DNA of 64,000 nucleotides from Galbibacter marinus (GCF_000300875.1 NZ_AMSG01000014.1:1-64000); one strand, 5' to 3'. Counted from the first letter of the stretch, positions 17,675-28,012 are shown. Translations and numbers: made by a program. The notes: generated from the letters alone by a model not told the origin.

Positions 17675-18466
17675 ATGAGGAAGTTTTTATTAGCCCTAAT
17701 TGTGTTTTGGCTTTCTGCATTCGCTAGCCAAAGCACTGACTATGAAACGGCCAGCGCTTTTCAGGGCGGTGAATGGTTCAAGTTTAGGATCCATTATGGC
17801 TGGTTTAATGCCAGTTATGCTACCCTTGAAGTAAGAGATGAAATCCTTAATGGGAAGGAGGTTTTTCACGTCATTGGGCATGGGAGAACTACTGGACTAG
17901 CTAGTGTGTTTTTTAAGGTAGATGATAATTACGAAAGTTATTTCGACAAAAGGACTGGGCAACCCTATAAATTTATCCGAAAAATTGATGAAGGAGGTCA
18001 TACCAAAGACGTTGAGATTAACTTTGATTACGATAATAATAAGGCAACTTTAATTGACCATAAGCGCGATAGTAAGCAAACCTTTAAAATTCAAGATGAT
18101 ATTCAAGATCTGCTATCTGCATTTTATTATTTGAGAGAAAATTGGGATGTCGATACCTTAAAGGTTGGAGATGAGCATGTTTCTAATATGCTTTTTGATG
18201 ATGATGGGGTCTATAAATTTAAACTAAAGTTTCTTGGAAGAGAAACCATCAGAACAAAGTTTGGAAAAGTAAAGTGTCTTAAATTCAGGCCTTATGTCCA
18301 ATCAGGTAGGATCTTTGAAGAAGAGGAAAGTCTTACCCTATGGGTCTCAGATGATGCTAATAAAATCCCCATACGGGTAAAGGCAGATATCTTAGTAGGG
18401 TCAATTAAGGCAGATTTGGATGCATTTAAAGGGTTAAAACATCAGTTTAAAATTCATATGGATTAG
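17675..18466 (+). CDS. DUF3108 domain-containing exported protein
   Basis: 263 residues with a signal peptide (hydrophobic 3-17, then FASQS). The DUF3108 beta-rich fold is recognisable from GEWFKFRIHYGWFNASYATLEV and the later KVGDEHVSNMLFDDDGVYKFKLKFLGRETIRTKFG. The protein is periplasmic or outer-membrane associated and its function is unknown. It is 3 bases upstream of tryptophan 2,3-dioxygenase and heads a four-gene run (DUF3108, TDO, M23, pgi). Confidence 0.85.
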   Translation: MRKFLLALIVFWLSAFASQSTDYETASAFQGGEWFKFRIHYGWFNASYATLEVRDEILNGKEVFHVIGHGRTTGLASVFFKVDDNYESYFDKRTGQPYKFIRKIDEGGHTKDVEINFDYDNNKATLIDHKRDSKQTFKIQDDIQDLLSAFYYLRENWDVDTLKVGDEHVSNMLFDDDGVYKFKLKFLGRETIRTKFGKVKCLKFRPYVQSGRIFEEEESLTLWVSDDANKIPIRVKADILVGSIKADLDAFKGLKHQFKIHMD

Positions 18467-18469
18467 TTC

Positions 18470-19435
18470 ATGGCTATAAGTACAGACATTGAGAAACAGG
18501 TTGATCAATTAGAAGAAAAATATAAAAATTCTGGACAAGACTTGAGTTCTTATCTCGACGGCTTGTTGCACGCTAAATACCTGACTTATTGGGATTATAT
18601 ACATTTGGATACTCTGCTGAGTTTACAGATTACAAGAACGCATTTTCCAGATGAGACCATTTTTATTTCTTATCACCAAATCACTGAATTGTATTTCAAA
18701 CTTATTATTCATGAGCAAAAACAAATCATTGATGACAAGCAGCATAATGCTGACTTTTTAATTCAGAAGATTGAGCGAATCAACAGCTATTATAAAATCA
18801 TGATTAATTCCTTTAGGGTGATGATTAACGGACTGGATCGCGGACAGTTTTTAAAATATAGAATGACCCTATTGCCTGCTAGTGGATTCCAATCGGCGCA
18901 ATTTAGGATGATCGAATTATATGCCACTCCTTTATATAACTTACTAGCTCCTTCGATGAAGGACAATTTTTCTGTAAATTCTTCGTTGGAAGAACTATAC
19001 GAGAATATTTATTGGAAAAAAGGAGCCATAGATCACAGTACTGGAGAGAAAACCTTAACCTTACGACAATTTGAATATCGCTATACGCCGCGTTTTATGA
19101 GAATTGCAAAGGAAGTTCATGGAGGAACTATTTATGATAAATTCTTAAAACTACCTCTAGAAGTAAAACAAAATGAGCTCCTTGTAGATGTTATGCGACA
19201 ATTGGATGTAAATGCCAATGTGAATTGGAATTTAATGCATATGGGTGTTGCGTATAAACACTTAAGTAAGAATGAACTCACTATAGATTCCACTGGAGGA
19301 ACCAATTGGAAAGAGTTTTTGCCACCAAGTTTTCAGAAAATCATCTTTTTTCCTGAACTTTGGAGCCAAGAAGAAATAGCCGACTGGGGAAAGCAGTGGG
19401 TGGAGCATATGTTTAACCCTCAAACGAAGAAATAA
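18470..19435 (+). CDS. kynA: Tryptophan 2,3-dioxygenase
   Basis: 321 residues. Haem enzyme that opens the indole ring of L-tryptophan to N-formylkynurenine. Family blocks seen: YWDYIHLDTLLSLQ near residue 36, the substrate pocket FISYHQITELYFKL (about 62-75), and DRGQFLKYRMTLLPASGFQSAQFR (about 123-147). The C-terminal haem-ligand region is HMGVAYKHLSKN followed by STGGTNW. It belongs to the bacteroidetal TDO type, which diverges from the proteobacterial one. The stop and the next start abut (TAAATG). Confidence 0.93.
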   Translation: MAISTDIEKQVDQLEEKYKNSGQDLSSYLDGLLHAKYLTYWDYIHLDTLLSLQITRTHFPDETIFISYHQITELYFKLIIHEQKQIIDDKQHNADFLIQKIERINSYYKIMINSFRVMINGLDRGQFLKYRMTLLPASGFQSAQFRMIELYATPLYNLLAPSMKDNFSVNSSLEELYENIYWKKGAIDHSTGEKTLTLRQFEYRYTPRFMRIAKEVHGGTIYDKFLKLPLEVKQNELLVDVMRQLDVNANVNWNLMHMGVAYKHLSKNELTIDSTGGTNWKEFLPPSFQKIIFFPELWSQEEIADWGKQWVEHMFNPQTKK

Positions 19436-20764
19436 ATGTCAAAAAATTTAGTAGGCCTTTTTATGTTGACGGTCTTTACACTGATCTCGTGTAAAAATGA
19501 AACTAAAACAATAGATGAGGACGCACAAATAAGTGCAGTCGTGGAAGAGAAGGTCGAACCAGTTGAGCTTCTAGAATTTGGATATAATCTCAACAACTAC
19601 ACTGTGGTAAGGGACACCATTAAAGCCGGCGATAGCTTTGGTGAGATATTACAGCGCAATAACTTAGATTACCCACAAATTTACAATATTGTAGAAGGAG
19701 CAAAGGACTCTTTTGATATCACAAAACTTCAAGTTGGAAAACCATATACTTTGTTAATGGTAGAAGGTGATTCTGTTCAACTTCCAAAGTGTTTTATCTA
19801 TCAGCCCAATAAAATCGATTACGTGGTAGTTGATTTTGCGGATACGACCATTGTTAAAAAAGGAAAGAAGGATGTTACCCTAGTAGAGCGTGAGGCGACA
19901 GGGGTTATTGATGGATCGTTATATCTTACGCTCCAGGAACAAGGTTTAAGTACCATTGTTGCTTATAAGATGAGTGATATTTATGCATGGACGGTAGATT
20001 TCTTTAGAATTCAAAAAGGAGACCGTTTTAAAGTTATTTATACAGAGAAATATATTGACGATAGTATATACGCTGGGGTTGACCAGATAAAGGCTGCCTA
20101 TTTTGAACACAAGGGAGAACCTTTTTATGCGTTTCGTTTTGAGACAGATTCCACAAAGCATATCGTTGATTATTTTGATGAGACGGCCGACAACTTAAGA
20201 CGAGCATTCTTAAAAGCACCTGTACAGTTTAGCCGCATTTCATCGCGTTATAATTTAAAGCGTAGAATTGCCTATTATGGAAATCGCATACGTCCACATA
20301 AGGGGACTGATTTTGCGGCTCCAGTAGGAACGCCTATTTTATCGACAGCTAATGGAACCGTTATCGCCTCTGAGCGCAGAGGAGGAAATGGAAATTATGT
20401 CAAAGTCAAGCACAATAGTACTTACTCTACCCAATATTTGCATATGCAAAAGCGTAAGGTTAATGTAGGAGACTACGTCAAACAAGGAGATGTCATAGGT
20501 TGGGTTGGTATGACAGGAAATACCAGTGGACCCCATGTTTGCTATAGATTTTGGAAAAATGGTAAACAAGTGGATCCATTTAGACAGGATTTGCCACAAG
20601 CAGAGCCTATCTCGGATAGTTTAAAAGTAAAATATCTGGATTACATCCACCCAATCAAACAACAATTGGATGCAATCATGTTTGCAGATCCAAAAGCAGA
20701 TGAAGAAGAATTTATAACCGAATTAAATCAAGATAATGCCATTAGCAGCAAAAAATCCAACTAA
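19436..20764 (+). CDS. M23 family metallopeptidase, lipoprotein
   Basis: 442 residues. Lipobox TLISC with Cys19. A LysM-like or OapA-type N-terminal region (about 55-110, [16 protein letters not shown]) precedes a LytM/M23 domain at about 285-385. Zinc site: His288-x3-Asp292 (RPHKGTD), His336 (QYLH) and His367-Val-Cys369 ([10 protein letters not shown]). The canonical final HxH is HxC here, so the third zinc ligand is Cys or absent; this form recurs in Flavobacteria. Probable peptidoglycan endopeptidase anchored to a membrane. It begins directly after the TDO stop and overlaps pgi by 29 bases. Confidence 0.88.
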   Translation: MSKNLVGLFMLTVFTLISCKNETKTIDEDAQISAVVEEKVEPVELLEFGYNLNNYTVVRDTIKAGDSFGEILQRNNLDYPQIYNIVEGAKDSFDITKLQVGKPYTLLMVEGDSVQLPKCFIYQPNKIDYVVVDFADTTIVKKGKKDVTLVEREATGVIDGSLYLTLQEQGLSTIVAYKMSDIYAWTVDFFRIQKGDRFKVIYTEKYIDDSIYAGVDQIKAAYFEHKGEPFYAFRFETDSTKHIVDYFDETADNLRRAFLKAPVQFSRISSRYNLKRRIAYYGNRIRPHKGTDFAAPVGTPILSTANGTVIASERRGGNGNYVKVKHNSTYSTQYLHMQKRKVNVGDYVKQGDVIGWVGMTGNTSGPHVCYRFWKNGKQVDPFRQDLPQAEPISDSLKVKYLDYIHPIKQQLDAIMFADPKADEEEFITELNQDNAISSKKSN

Positions 20765-22376
20765 TACCACCGCCTGGAAAGAATTACAGGAATACTTTAA
20801 TAGTTTTAAAGATAGTCAAATTAAAGAGCTCTTTGAGAAGGACCCAGAGAGAGCTAATAAGTTTACCCTGAAGTGGAATGATTTTCTAGTCGATTTTTCT
20901 AAAAATCGCATTGATGAAAAAGCCTTTGAATTACTACAAAAATTAGCGGAAGAATCGGATCTAAAAGATGCGATTGAGAAATACTTTGGTGGTGATTTAA
21001 TAAATGAAACTGAAGGTAGAGCTGTTTTACATACCGCTTTGCGAACAGGGAAATCTGATGATGTTAGAGTAGACGGAGAAAATGTAATACCTGAGGTATA
21101 CCAGGTTCGTGAGAAAATAAAATCATTTACCGATTCTATCATATCTGGGCAACACAAAGGTTACACAGGTAAATCAATTACTGATATTGTAAATATTGGA
21201 ATTGGCGGATCTGATCTTGGGCCTGTTATGGTTACTGAGGCATTACAGTACTATAAAAACCATCTTAAAGTACATTTTGTAAGTAATGTGGATGGCGATC
21301 ATGTACATGAAACTTTGAAAGGTCTTAATCCTGAGACCACGTTGTTTATAATCGTTTCCAAGTCATTTACGACCCAGGAAACATTGACTAACGCATTAAC
21401 CATTAAGAAATGGTTTTTAAATTCAGCATCGCAAAAGGATGTAGCTACCCATTTTGTAGCCGTTTCTACGAATCTTGAGAAGATCGATGAATTTGGAATT
21501 GCTCCTGAAAATGTCTTTCCTATGGAAGACTGGGTGGGAGGCCGTTTCTCCTTATGGAGCGCCGTTGGACTCTCCATCGCTTTAGCGGTAGGTTATGACA
21601 ATTTTGAAAAATTATTAGACGGTGCCCTAGCTATGGATACCCATTTTAGAGAGACTCCTTTTGAGAAAAATATCCCTGTAACCCTTGCTCTTTTAAGTGT
21701 TTGGTATAACAATTTTTATGGAGCAGAGAGCGAAGCGCTCATTCCCTATAGTCAATACCTTCACCGTTTAGCGGCCTATTTGCAACAAGGTACCATGGAG
21801 AGTAACGGGAAAAGTGTAGACAGAAATGGAAATCCAGTAAGTTATCAAACTGGAACAATCATTTGGGGTGAACCTGGAACTAATTCGCAACACGCATTTT
21901 TCCAGTTGATCCATCAGGGAACTAAGCTTATTCCAACAGATTTTATTGGATATGTAGAGTCCCTTCACGCCGATCAAGACCACCACAATAAGTTGATGGC
22001 CAATTATTTTGCGCAAACTGAGGCACTAATGACTGGTAAAACAGCTCAGGAAGTTCGAAGTGAGCTCCAGGGTGGTAAATTGTCTAGCCAAGAGATAGAT
22101 GCCTTAGTTCCATTTAAAGTTTTTGAAGGAAATAAACCGACAAACTCTATTCTAATACACAAACTAACACCACAATCTCTAGGTGCGTTAGTGGCCATGT
22201 ATGAGCATAAAATATTTGTTCAAGGAGTGATTTGGAACATTTTTAGTTATGATCAGTGGGGTGTAGAGCTTGGTAAGCAACTTGCCTCCACAATTCTTAA
22301 GGATATAACTTCGGATAGTGTTAGCAAACATGATAGTTCTACGTTAAATCTTTTACAATACTTTAAGAACAATTAA
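20736..22376 (+). CDS. pgi: Glucose-6-phosphate isomerase
   Basis: 546 residues. Interconverts glucose-6-phosphate and fructose-6-phosphate. Signatures: [13 protein letters not shown] (about 149-161), the SIS sugar-phosphate loop SKSFTTQET, the [14 protein letters not shown] signature (about 264-277), catalytic Glu in [11 protein letters not shown], and [13 protein letters not shown] with the catalytic His. C-terminal GVELGKQLA with the catalytic Lys is present. The start at 20736 lies inside the end of the M23 gene; the conserved N-terminus ([15 protein letters not shown]) supports it. Hence translational coupling is likely. Confidence 0.97.
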   Translation: MPLAAKNPTNTTAWKELQEYFNSFKDSQIKELFEKDPERANKFTLKWNDFLVDFSKNRIDEKAFELLQKLAEESDLKDAIEKYFGGDLINETEGRAVLHTALRTGKSDDVRVDGENVIPEVYQVREKIKSFTDSIISGQHKGYTGKSITDIVNIGIGGSDLGPVMVTEALQYYKNHLKVHFVSNVDGDHVHETLKGLNPETTLFIIVSKSFTTQETLTNALTIKKWFLNSASQKDVATHFVAVSTNLEKIDEFGIAPENVFPMEDWVGGRFSLWSAVGLSIALAVGYDNFEKLLDGALAMDTHFRETPFEKNIPVTLALLSVWYNNFYGAESEALIPYSQYLHRLAAYLQQGTMESNGKSVDRNGNPVSYQTGTIIWGEPGTNSQHAFFQLIHQGTKLIPTDFIGYVESLHADQDHHNKLMANYFAQTEALMTGKTAQEVRSELQGGKLSSQEIDALVPFKVFEGNKPTNSILIHKLTPQSLGALVAMYEHKIFVQGVIWNIFSYDQWGVELGKQLASTILKDITSDSVSKHDSSTLNLLQYFKNN

Positions 22377-22445
22377 CAAAAATTATAAAAATCCTAAATC
22401 GTAGCGTTATAATATCCATGATGTTAAAATGTTACGATTTTTGTT

Positions 22446-22453
22446 TACATTTG
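22446..22453 (+). promoter_or_regulatory. -7 element for the TonB-dependent receptor
   Basis: TACATTTG, exact consensus, giving a leader of about 85 nt before ATG 22542. A second weaker match lies near 22508-22518. Confidence 0.5.
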
Positions 22454-22541
22454 TCATTGTGTTAAATTATTTAACATTCACTTAATGTAAGAGTCCTTTT
22501 TTAATAGGATTTTTGCACGGTCAAATTAAATTAAATAACAA

Positions 22542-25181
22542 ATGAAGACAATTTACAATTGGATTTTTACCGCAGTATTTGCGTTTATTTCAACTGCAGC
22601 ATTTTCGCAAGGAACAATTACGGGTTCTGTAGTTGATGGTAGCATGGGGCAGCCTCTGCCAGGTGCGAACGTCATGATCAAGGGTTCTAGCACAGGGACT
22701 TCTACTGACTTTGACGGTAACTTTACCTTAAGTGTGAACCAGAATTCTGGTACAGTTACAGTTTCTTACATTGGTTTTGTTGCAAAACAAGTAAGTTACA
22801 CCTTAACTAATGGTACTGCCAATATCGGTACTGTAAGTTTACAGCCTGACGCTGAAGAGTTAGAGGGTGTTGTCGTTGTTGGATCCGGGGTAATTGACTT
22901 AGCTCGTGACAGACAAACTCCTATTGCGGTTTCAACCGTAGGTGTAGAAGAAATTCAATCGAAAGCAGTTGGGAATGTTGAATTTCCTGAGATTTTGAAA
23001 AACACCCCTTCAGTATATGTATCAAACCAAGCTGGAGGTTTTGGAGATTCTCAAATGTTTGTTAGAGGATTTGACCAAACAAACACGGCCTTCTTACTTA
23101 ACGGTCAGCCAATTAATGGGATGGAAGATGGTAATATGTATTGGTCTAACTGGTCAGGTATGTCTGATATCGCTCAAGGTATTCAGATTCAAAGAGGACT
23201 TGGATCTTCTAAACTTGCAATTTCTTCAGTTGGAGGTACTGTTAACATCGTTACCAAAACCACTGATATGAAGAAAGGTGGATTTGCAAGATTTATGGTA
23301 GGTAACGGTAGCTACTTTAAAACAACCGCAGCCTACAACACTGGAATGAGTGAAAATGGATGGGGTTTTTCTTTCTTAGTTGACCACTGGCAAGCTCATA
23401 GTAAGTACGCTTATGGAACTAAAGGACAAGGTCAAAACTATTTCTTTTCTATTGGAAAAAAAGCAGGTGATCACAATTTCAATTTCTTGTTAACAGGTGC
23501 GCCACAGTGGCACGACCAAAACTTCTCAAAAGGACAAGACCTATATGATCAATACGGAATCAAATACAATAACAACTACGGTTTTTATAGAAACAATTCG
23601 GGTGACTATAAATACCTTTCATTAAGAAGAAACTATTACCATAAACCAGTATTAAACCTTAACTGGGACTGGACGATTTCTGATAAGTCTAATCTATCTG
23701 CTGTAGTTTACGCTTCCTTCGGACGCGGTGGTGGAACTGGAGATTACGGAAATGGAGTTGCTTATCTAGATAATGGTGATTCAAGAACTAATGGAGCTTA
23801 TCTATACAGTAATGGTCAAATCGACTGGGATTATGTAAGAAGATATAATTCAACGATGCCTAACGGCCTTAGTGAAGGACGTAATGGTACTATGTTGAGA
23901 AGCTCGGTGAATAACCATGCTTGGTACGGAACGGTAGCTAACTATGAGTATGATACTCAAAACAACTTTGTTTTTAATGTTGGTGCTGATGTTCGTTTTT
24001 ACAAAGGAGATCACTTTAGACAAATTAGTGACTTACTTGGGTTACAAGGTAGAATAGAGCCTATTGGTGGACGTCCAGATAATTATATAGTAACCGAAAC
24101 ATTTGACGCTAATCCATGGGCTGCATTGTTTGACTATGCAGACAAGGATCAGAGAATTGATTATGATTATTCTGAAAACATCAATTATCAAGGTGCTTTT
24201 GGACAAGCAGAATATGCTAAAGACAATTTCAGTGCTTTTATTCAAGGTGCAATATCTAACCAATCTTACGAAAGAGAAGATAGAGGAAATTTTGACTTTA
24301 ACAATCCTAAAAAATCGGAGAAGATTAATAGAACTGGATATAATTTAAAAGGAGGTGCTTCTTGGACCTTTAGTGAAGGACATACAATTTATGCAAATGC
24401 TGGAAACTATTCAAGACAACCTTTCTTAGATAATATTTTCCCTTCTTATGATGACAACACTCAATTAGCAGATCCAAAAGTTGACAATGAGGAAATTATT
24501 GGACTTGAGGCTGGTTACCGTCTTCAATTAGGAAACTTTGTAGGTAGCTTTAACGCTTATTACACAAGCTGGGATAATAGATTCCAATCCTTTAATGGAG
24601 AATACGAAAATGTTGCCAATGCCTTAATTAGATTTACCAATATTGGACAGTTACACAAAGGTATTGAGATCGATGGTAAATGGAGACCACTTAATACTCT
24701 TATGTTTAGAGGATATTTCACATTAGGTGACTGGCAGTATGATGGGTCATCTCCTGTGTATGTGATTGATGAGATTGACAATAGCCCTGTAGATAACTTT
24801 GAAGTTGACTTAACTGGTACTAAGGTAGGTCAGGCGCCTCAAACTACATTTGGTTTAGGGACTTCAATCGATATTATCCATGATAGATTTACTGTGGATG
24901 CTGACTGGAACCACTATGCAAACCTATATGGATTTGTAGATGCAGAGGACGTTGCTAGTTCCTCTTTGGACGGAGAGACCTATCAACCAGAAAAATTAGA
25001 TGCATATTCTCTTGTTGATCTTGGAGCTACCTATAAATTCCAATTTGGTGGGGATAACATCAGCATAAGAGGAAACGTATATAATTTGTTTGATACAGAG
25101 TATATCAACCAAAAAGATAGTTATGGGTATTTCTATGGAAATGGGTTAACTTGGAACTTATCTGTTCGCTACAATTTCTAA
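22542..25181 (+). CDS. TonB-dependent receptor with carboxypeptidase-like N-terminal domain
   Basis: 879 residues. Signal peptide to about residue 23 (AAFSQG). A CarboxypepD_reg-like domain covers about 25-110 (GTITGSVVDGSMGQPLPGANVMI). The plug is at about 125-235 (TPSVYVSNQAGGFGDSQMFVRGFDQ), then a 22-strand-type barrel ending LSVRYNF. Active outer-membrane uptake driven by TonB/ExbBD. No SusD partner follows, so it is not a classical SusC/D pair. The substrate is unknown. It has its own promoter and terminator, so it is transcribed alone. Confidence 0.9.
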   Translation: MKTIYNWIFTAVFAFISTAAFSQGTITGSVVDGSMGQPLPGANVMIKGSSTGTSTDFDGNFTLSVNQNSGTVTVSYIGFVAKQVSYTLTNGTANIGTVSLQPDAEELEGVVVVGSGVIDLARDRQTPIAVSTVGVEEIQSKAVGNVEFPEILKNTPSVYVSNQAGGFGDSQMFVRGFDQTNTAFLLNGQPINGMEDGNMYWSNWSGMSDIAQGIQIQRGLGSSKLAISSVGGTVNIVTKTTDMKKGGFARFMVGNGSYFKTTAAYNTGMSENGWGFSFLVDHWQAHSKYAYGTKGQGQNYFFSIGKKAGDHNFNFLLTGAPQWHDQNFSKGQDLYDQYGIKYNNNYGFYRNNSGDYKYLSLRRNYYHKPVLNLNWDWTISDKSNLSAVVYASFGRGGGTGDYGNGVAYLDNGDSRTNGAYLYSNGQIDWDYVRRYNSTMPNGLSEGRNGTMLRSSVNNHAWYGTVANYEYDTQNNFVFNVGADVRFYKGDHFRQISDLLGLQGRIEPIGGRPDNYIVTETFDANPWAALFDYADKDQRIDYDYSENINYQGAFGQAEYAKDNFSAFIQGAISNQSYEREDRGNFDFNNPKKSEKINRTGYNLKGGASWTFSEGHTIYANAGNYSRQPFLDNIFPSYDDNTQLADPKVDNEEIIGLEAGYRLQLGNFVGSFNAYYTSWDNRFQSFNGEYENVANALIRFTNIGQLHKGIEIDGKWRPLNTLMFRGYFTLGDWQYDGSSPVYVIDEIDNSPVDNFEVDLTGTKVGQAPQTTFGLGTSIDIIHDRFTVDADWNHYANLYGFVDAEDVASSSLDGETYQPEKLDAYSLVDLGATYKFQFGGDNISIRGNVYNLFDTEYINQKDSYGYFYGNGLTWNLSVRYNF

Positions 25182-25203
25182 AAAACATACCTAAAGTATA
25201 CCT

Positions 25204-25237
25204 TAAAACCCTGGGCCAAAAAGTCCGGGGTTTTTTG
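25204..25237 (+). terminator. Terminator after the TonB-dependent receptor
   Basis: AAAACCCTGG pairs with CCGGGGTTTT (one G-T pair) around a 10-base A-rich loop, followed by T residues. Confidence 0.8.
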
Positions 25238-25272
25238 TATCTTTTCAGTGGATAAGTCTGCACTTAATTGTG

Positions 25273-25280
25273 TATTTTTG
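25273..25280 (+). promoter_or_regulatory. -7 element for the four-helix membrane protein
   Basis: TATTTTTG, exact consensus, 22 bases before ATG 25303. Confidence 0.5.
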
Positions 25281-25302
25281 ATAACTAAAATAAAATATAC
25301 TC

Positions 25303-25737
25303 ATGTACTCTACACTTAATTTATTACACTCTTATTGGGCGTATTTAACCCTGTTTATGCTGCTTATAGCTGTCCTGAACGCTTTAAATGGATATTTTAA
25401 CAATAAGGAGTTTAACTTGACCAAAGATTTTAGAATAAGTCTTTTTGCCTTGATCTTTACTCACATCCAACTAGTTTTAGGACTACTACTTTATTTTACC
25501 AGTCCTTATTTTGCTTCCTGGCAGGCAGGAGGAGTGATGGGTGATAGTTTCTTAAGGTTGGTTCTAGTAGAACATCCCTTTATAAACCTTATTGCGGTAG
25601 CATTAATTACCATTGGGTGGAGTAAGCATAAAAAAGTGTTGGAAGCCAAGCCTAAATTTAAACGAATAGCTATTGGCTATGGTATAGGGCTAATTCTTAT
25701 TCTTCTAAGAATTCCATACATGATCTGGTTTGACTAA
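25303..25737 (+). CDS. Four-helix integral membrane protein, possibly haem-binding
   Basis: 144 residues with four hydrophobic segments (about 9-28, 44-66, 85-105, 120-140). Histidines lie within or at the edge of helices: His9 (LLHSYW), His54 (FTHIQLV) and His91 (VEHPF). That layout resembles small cytochrome-b-like membrane proteins, and relatives in Bacteroidetes are often labelled cytochrome B. The biochemical role is not established. It stands alone between two TonB-dependent receptors and has its own promoter. Confidence 0.75.
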   Translation: MYSTLNLLHSYWAYLTLFMLLIAVLNALNGYFNNKEFNLTKDFRISLFALIFTHIQLVLGLLLYFTSPYFASWQAGGVMGDSFLRLVLVEHPFINLIAVALITIGWSKHKKVLEAKPKFKRIAIGYGIGLILILLRIPYMIWFD

Positions 25738-25814
25738 ATGAACTGAGTGAATTAATATAATACAACAATAGGCATGGTGAAATTAAAAAGCATCATGCTT
25801 ATTTTTTTTGATCT

Positions 25815-27932
25815 ATGCGAATTTATATTGTGCCCCTAATTGGTAGATTACCTGTCTGTTCTACTAAAATTTTATTAACTCTTACGTCTTTTATTGTTTT
25901 CTTTGGAAGCAATGCAATGCTTTTTGCCCAAATCCAGGGTGACACACTCTCGGAAGTAGTCTTGGAATCACAACGTAATAGACGAGTAACTCCAACGGTG
26001 TTATACTCGAATTTGGATACCGCGCGCATTGCCCAATATTCTCCAATGGGAATAACCCAAGTGCTCAATGAAATCCCAGGAGTTCACGTGTTTTCAGGTG
26101 GAATGGGCACAAACAGGTTAACCGTTAGAGGGATAGGAGCCAGAACACCCTATGGGACTTCCAAGATTCAAGCCTATTTTAATGGTATCCCGATCACCAG
26201 TGGAATAGGAGAAACAACCTTTAATATCTACGATCCAGAAATCATTCAGAATATAGATGTTATTAGCGGACCAAAAGCCAGCCTGTACGGGGCGAATTTA
26301 GGAGGAGCTATGCTCTTGTATACCAAAAGAGCTAAACCTAACACTACGGTTTTAAAAGAAAGTTTTAATGTAGGTTCTTTTGGACTTTTGAAAAACAGCT
26401 TGAGTTTTAATCACCGTGGTGAGGACTTTTACATCAATTTATTTCATGATTATTTAAAGACCGATGGGTTTAGAGATAACAGTGAGTACAACAGAGATAT
26501 GGTAATGTTAGATGCAGGACTAGTCTTAAATTCAAATAATGAACTACAATTACTGTTTCAACAATTAAACTACACAGCTCACATAGCAAGTTCAATTAGT
26601 TGGTCGGATCTAGAAAACCACCCAGGTGTTGCAGCCTCCAATTGGGGAGAGGCCAAAGGATATGAGGATAATAAGATAACAACAGTTGGACTGAGTTATA
26701 TTCACAGTTTTTCAAGTGAATTAAAAAATAAAACATCGGTTTTTTATTCCTATTTGGATCATTACGAGCCAAGACCTTTTAATATACTTGATGAGTTCTC
26801 AAATAGTTATGGGTTCCGTACATCCTTTCTAGGTTCCTTTGAATTGCTTCCCCTTAAAAACAACTTCGAAGTTGGTGTGGAGTGGTATAATGATACATAC
26901 CATTGGTCAACATTGGAGAACTTATATGAGCAAAATAATGGAAACGGATCCCTAGAAGGTGATCTACTCAGTGATAATAAGGAATACCGAAATCGCTTGA
27001 ACGCTTTTATGAGTTGGGATGTCTTTTTAAATCAGTGGACCTTTACAGCTGGTCTGCACTTAAATAGCAGTTCTTATAGCTTTAGAGATTATTTTAACCA
27101 AGGACAGGCCAGTAAAAATGCCAAAAGAGACTTTGATGCGGTTTGGGCACCAAGTCTAAGTATCGGATATAAGGTGAATTCCAATTGGAGACTTAGCGGT
27201 AATTTAAGTTATGGATATAATATTCCGAATTTGGAAGAAACCTTAACCCCTGAAGGGGTTATTAATCCAGAGATTGGACCAGAAACAGGTTGGAATTATG
27301 AAATTGGTACCTTCCATAGCTTTTTAGATCGCAAGTTGGATATGTCTCTTGTTCTTTATTATATGGACGTGGAGAATCTTCTTGTTTCAGATCGTGTTGG
27401 TGAAGACCAGTATATCGGGAGAAATGCTGGTAAAGTCTCCCATAAAGGAATAGAATTTCAAGCCAATTACAATGATCAAATTTTTCAACGACTGCATTTT
27501 ATGCCTTATGTTAATATAACACTCAATGACCATGCCTTTGAAGAATTTATAAGTGAGGATACGGATTATTCTGGAAATAAACTTACTGGTGTACCAAAGA
27601 ATATCGTTGCAGGAGGCTTTACTGTAAGTGACCCTACTGGATTGTTCTTAACAACAACCTTAAAGCATGTTGGGAAAACACCGATGGATGATGCTAATAC
27701 GCAGTACAATCAATCTTATACCGTAGTTAATGTAAAGACAGGCTACAAAAGAGAGTTAATAGACGATTTACATATGAAGATGACCTTTGGAATTGACAAT
27801 TTACTAGATGAAAAATACGCTTCTTCTATCTTAGTAAATGCCGTGGGATTTGGTAATACTCAGCCGCGATACTACTATCCTGGATTGCCTGTTAACTATT
27901 ATGGAGGGTTAGCTATAGAGTATCGGTTTTAA
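25815..27932 (+). CDS. TonB-dependent receptor (siderophore/metal-type, no CPD domain)
   Basis: 705 residues. Long signal region with a hydrophobic core ending near FAQIQG (about residue 40). The plug covers about 50-175 (LSEVVLESQRNRRVTPTVLYSNL, GVHVFSGGMGTNRLTVRGIGAR), followed by a barrel ending GGLAIEYRF. No carboxypeptidase-like domain precedes the plug, as in FecA/BtuB-type receptors for iron chelates or cofactors. The ligand cannot be named from sequence. The ATG at 25815 is the first that leaves a signal peptide; an internal ATG closer to the hydrophobic core is possible. A 19-bp terminator follows. Confidence 0.88.
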   Translation: MRIYIVPLIGRLPVCSTKILLTLTSFIVFFGSNAMLFAQIQGDTLSEVVLESQRNRRVTPTVLYSNLDTARIAQYSPMGITQVLNEIPGVHVFSGGMGTNRLTVRGIGARTPYGTSKIQAYFNGIPITSGIGETTFNIYDPEIIQNIDVISGPKASLYGANLGGAMLLYTKRAKPNTTVLKESFNVGSFGLLKNSLSFNHRGEDFYINLFHDYLKTDGFRDNSEYNRDMVMLDAGLVLNSNNELQLLFQQLNYTAHIASSISWSDLENHPGVAASNWGEAKGYEDNKITTVGLSYIHSFSSELKNKTSVFYSYLDHYEPRPFNILDEFSNSYGFRTSFLGSFELLPLKNNFEVGVEWYNDTYHWSTLENLYEQNNGNGSLEGDLLSDNKEYRNRLNAFMSWDVFLNQWTFTAGLHLNSSSYSFRDYFNQGQASKNAKRDFDAVWAPSLSIGYKVNSNWRLSGNLSYGYNIPNLEETLTPEGVINPEIGPETGWNYEIGTFHSFLDRKLDMSLVLYYMDVENLLVSDRVGEDQYIGRNAGKVSHKGIEFQANYNDQIFQRLHFMPYVNITLNDHAFEEFISEDTDYSGNKLTGVPKNIVAGGFTVSDPTGLFLTTTLKHVGKTPMDDANTQYNQSYTVVNVKTGYKRELIDDLHMKMTFGIDNLLDEKYASSILVNAVGFGNTQPRYYYPGLPVNYYGGLAIEYRF

Positions 27933-27942
27933 GAAAAACGAA

Positions 27943-27984
27943 AAAATAAAACCCTAAAAGTCTTTACTTTTAGGGTTTTATTTT
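27943..27984. terminator. Perfect 19-bp bidirectional terminator
   Basis: The arm at 27943-27961 is the exact reverse complement of the arm at 27966-27984, with a CTTT loop; A-rich on the left and T-rich on the right. It serves the receptor gene (+) and the converging glyS (-). Confidence 0.92.
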
Positions 27985-28012
27985 AGAATTCCTTTTGGAT
28001 TAATCTCTGGGA

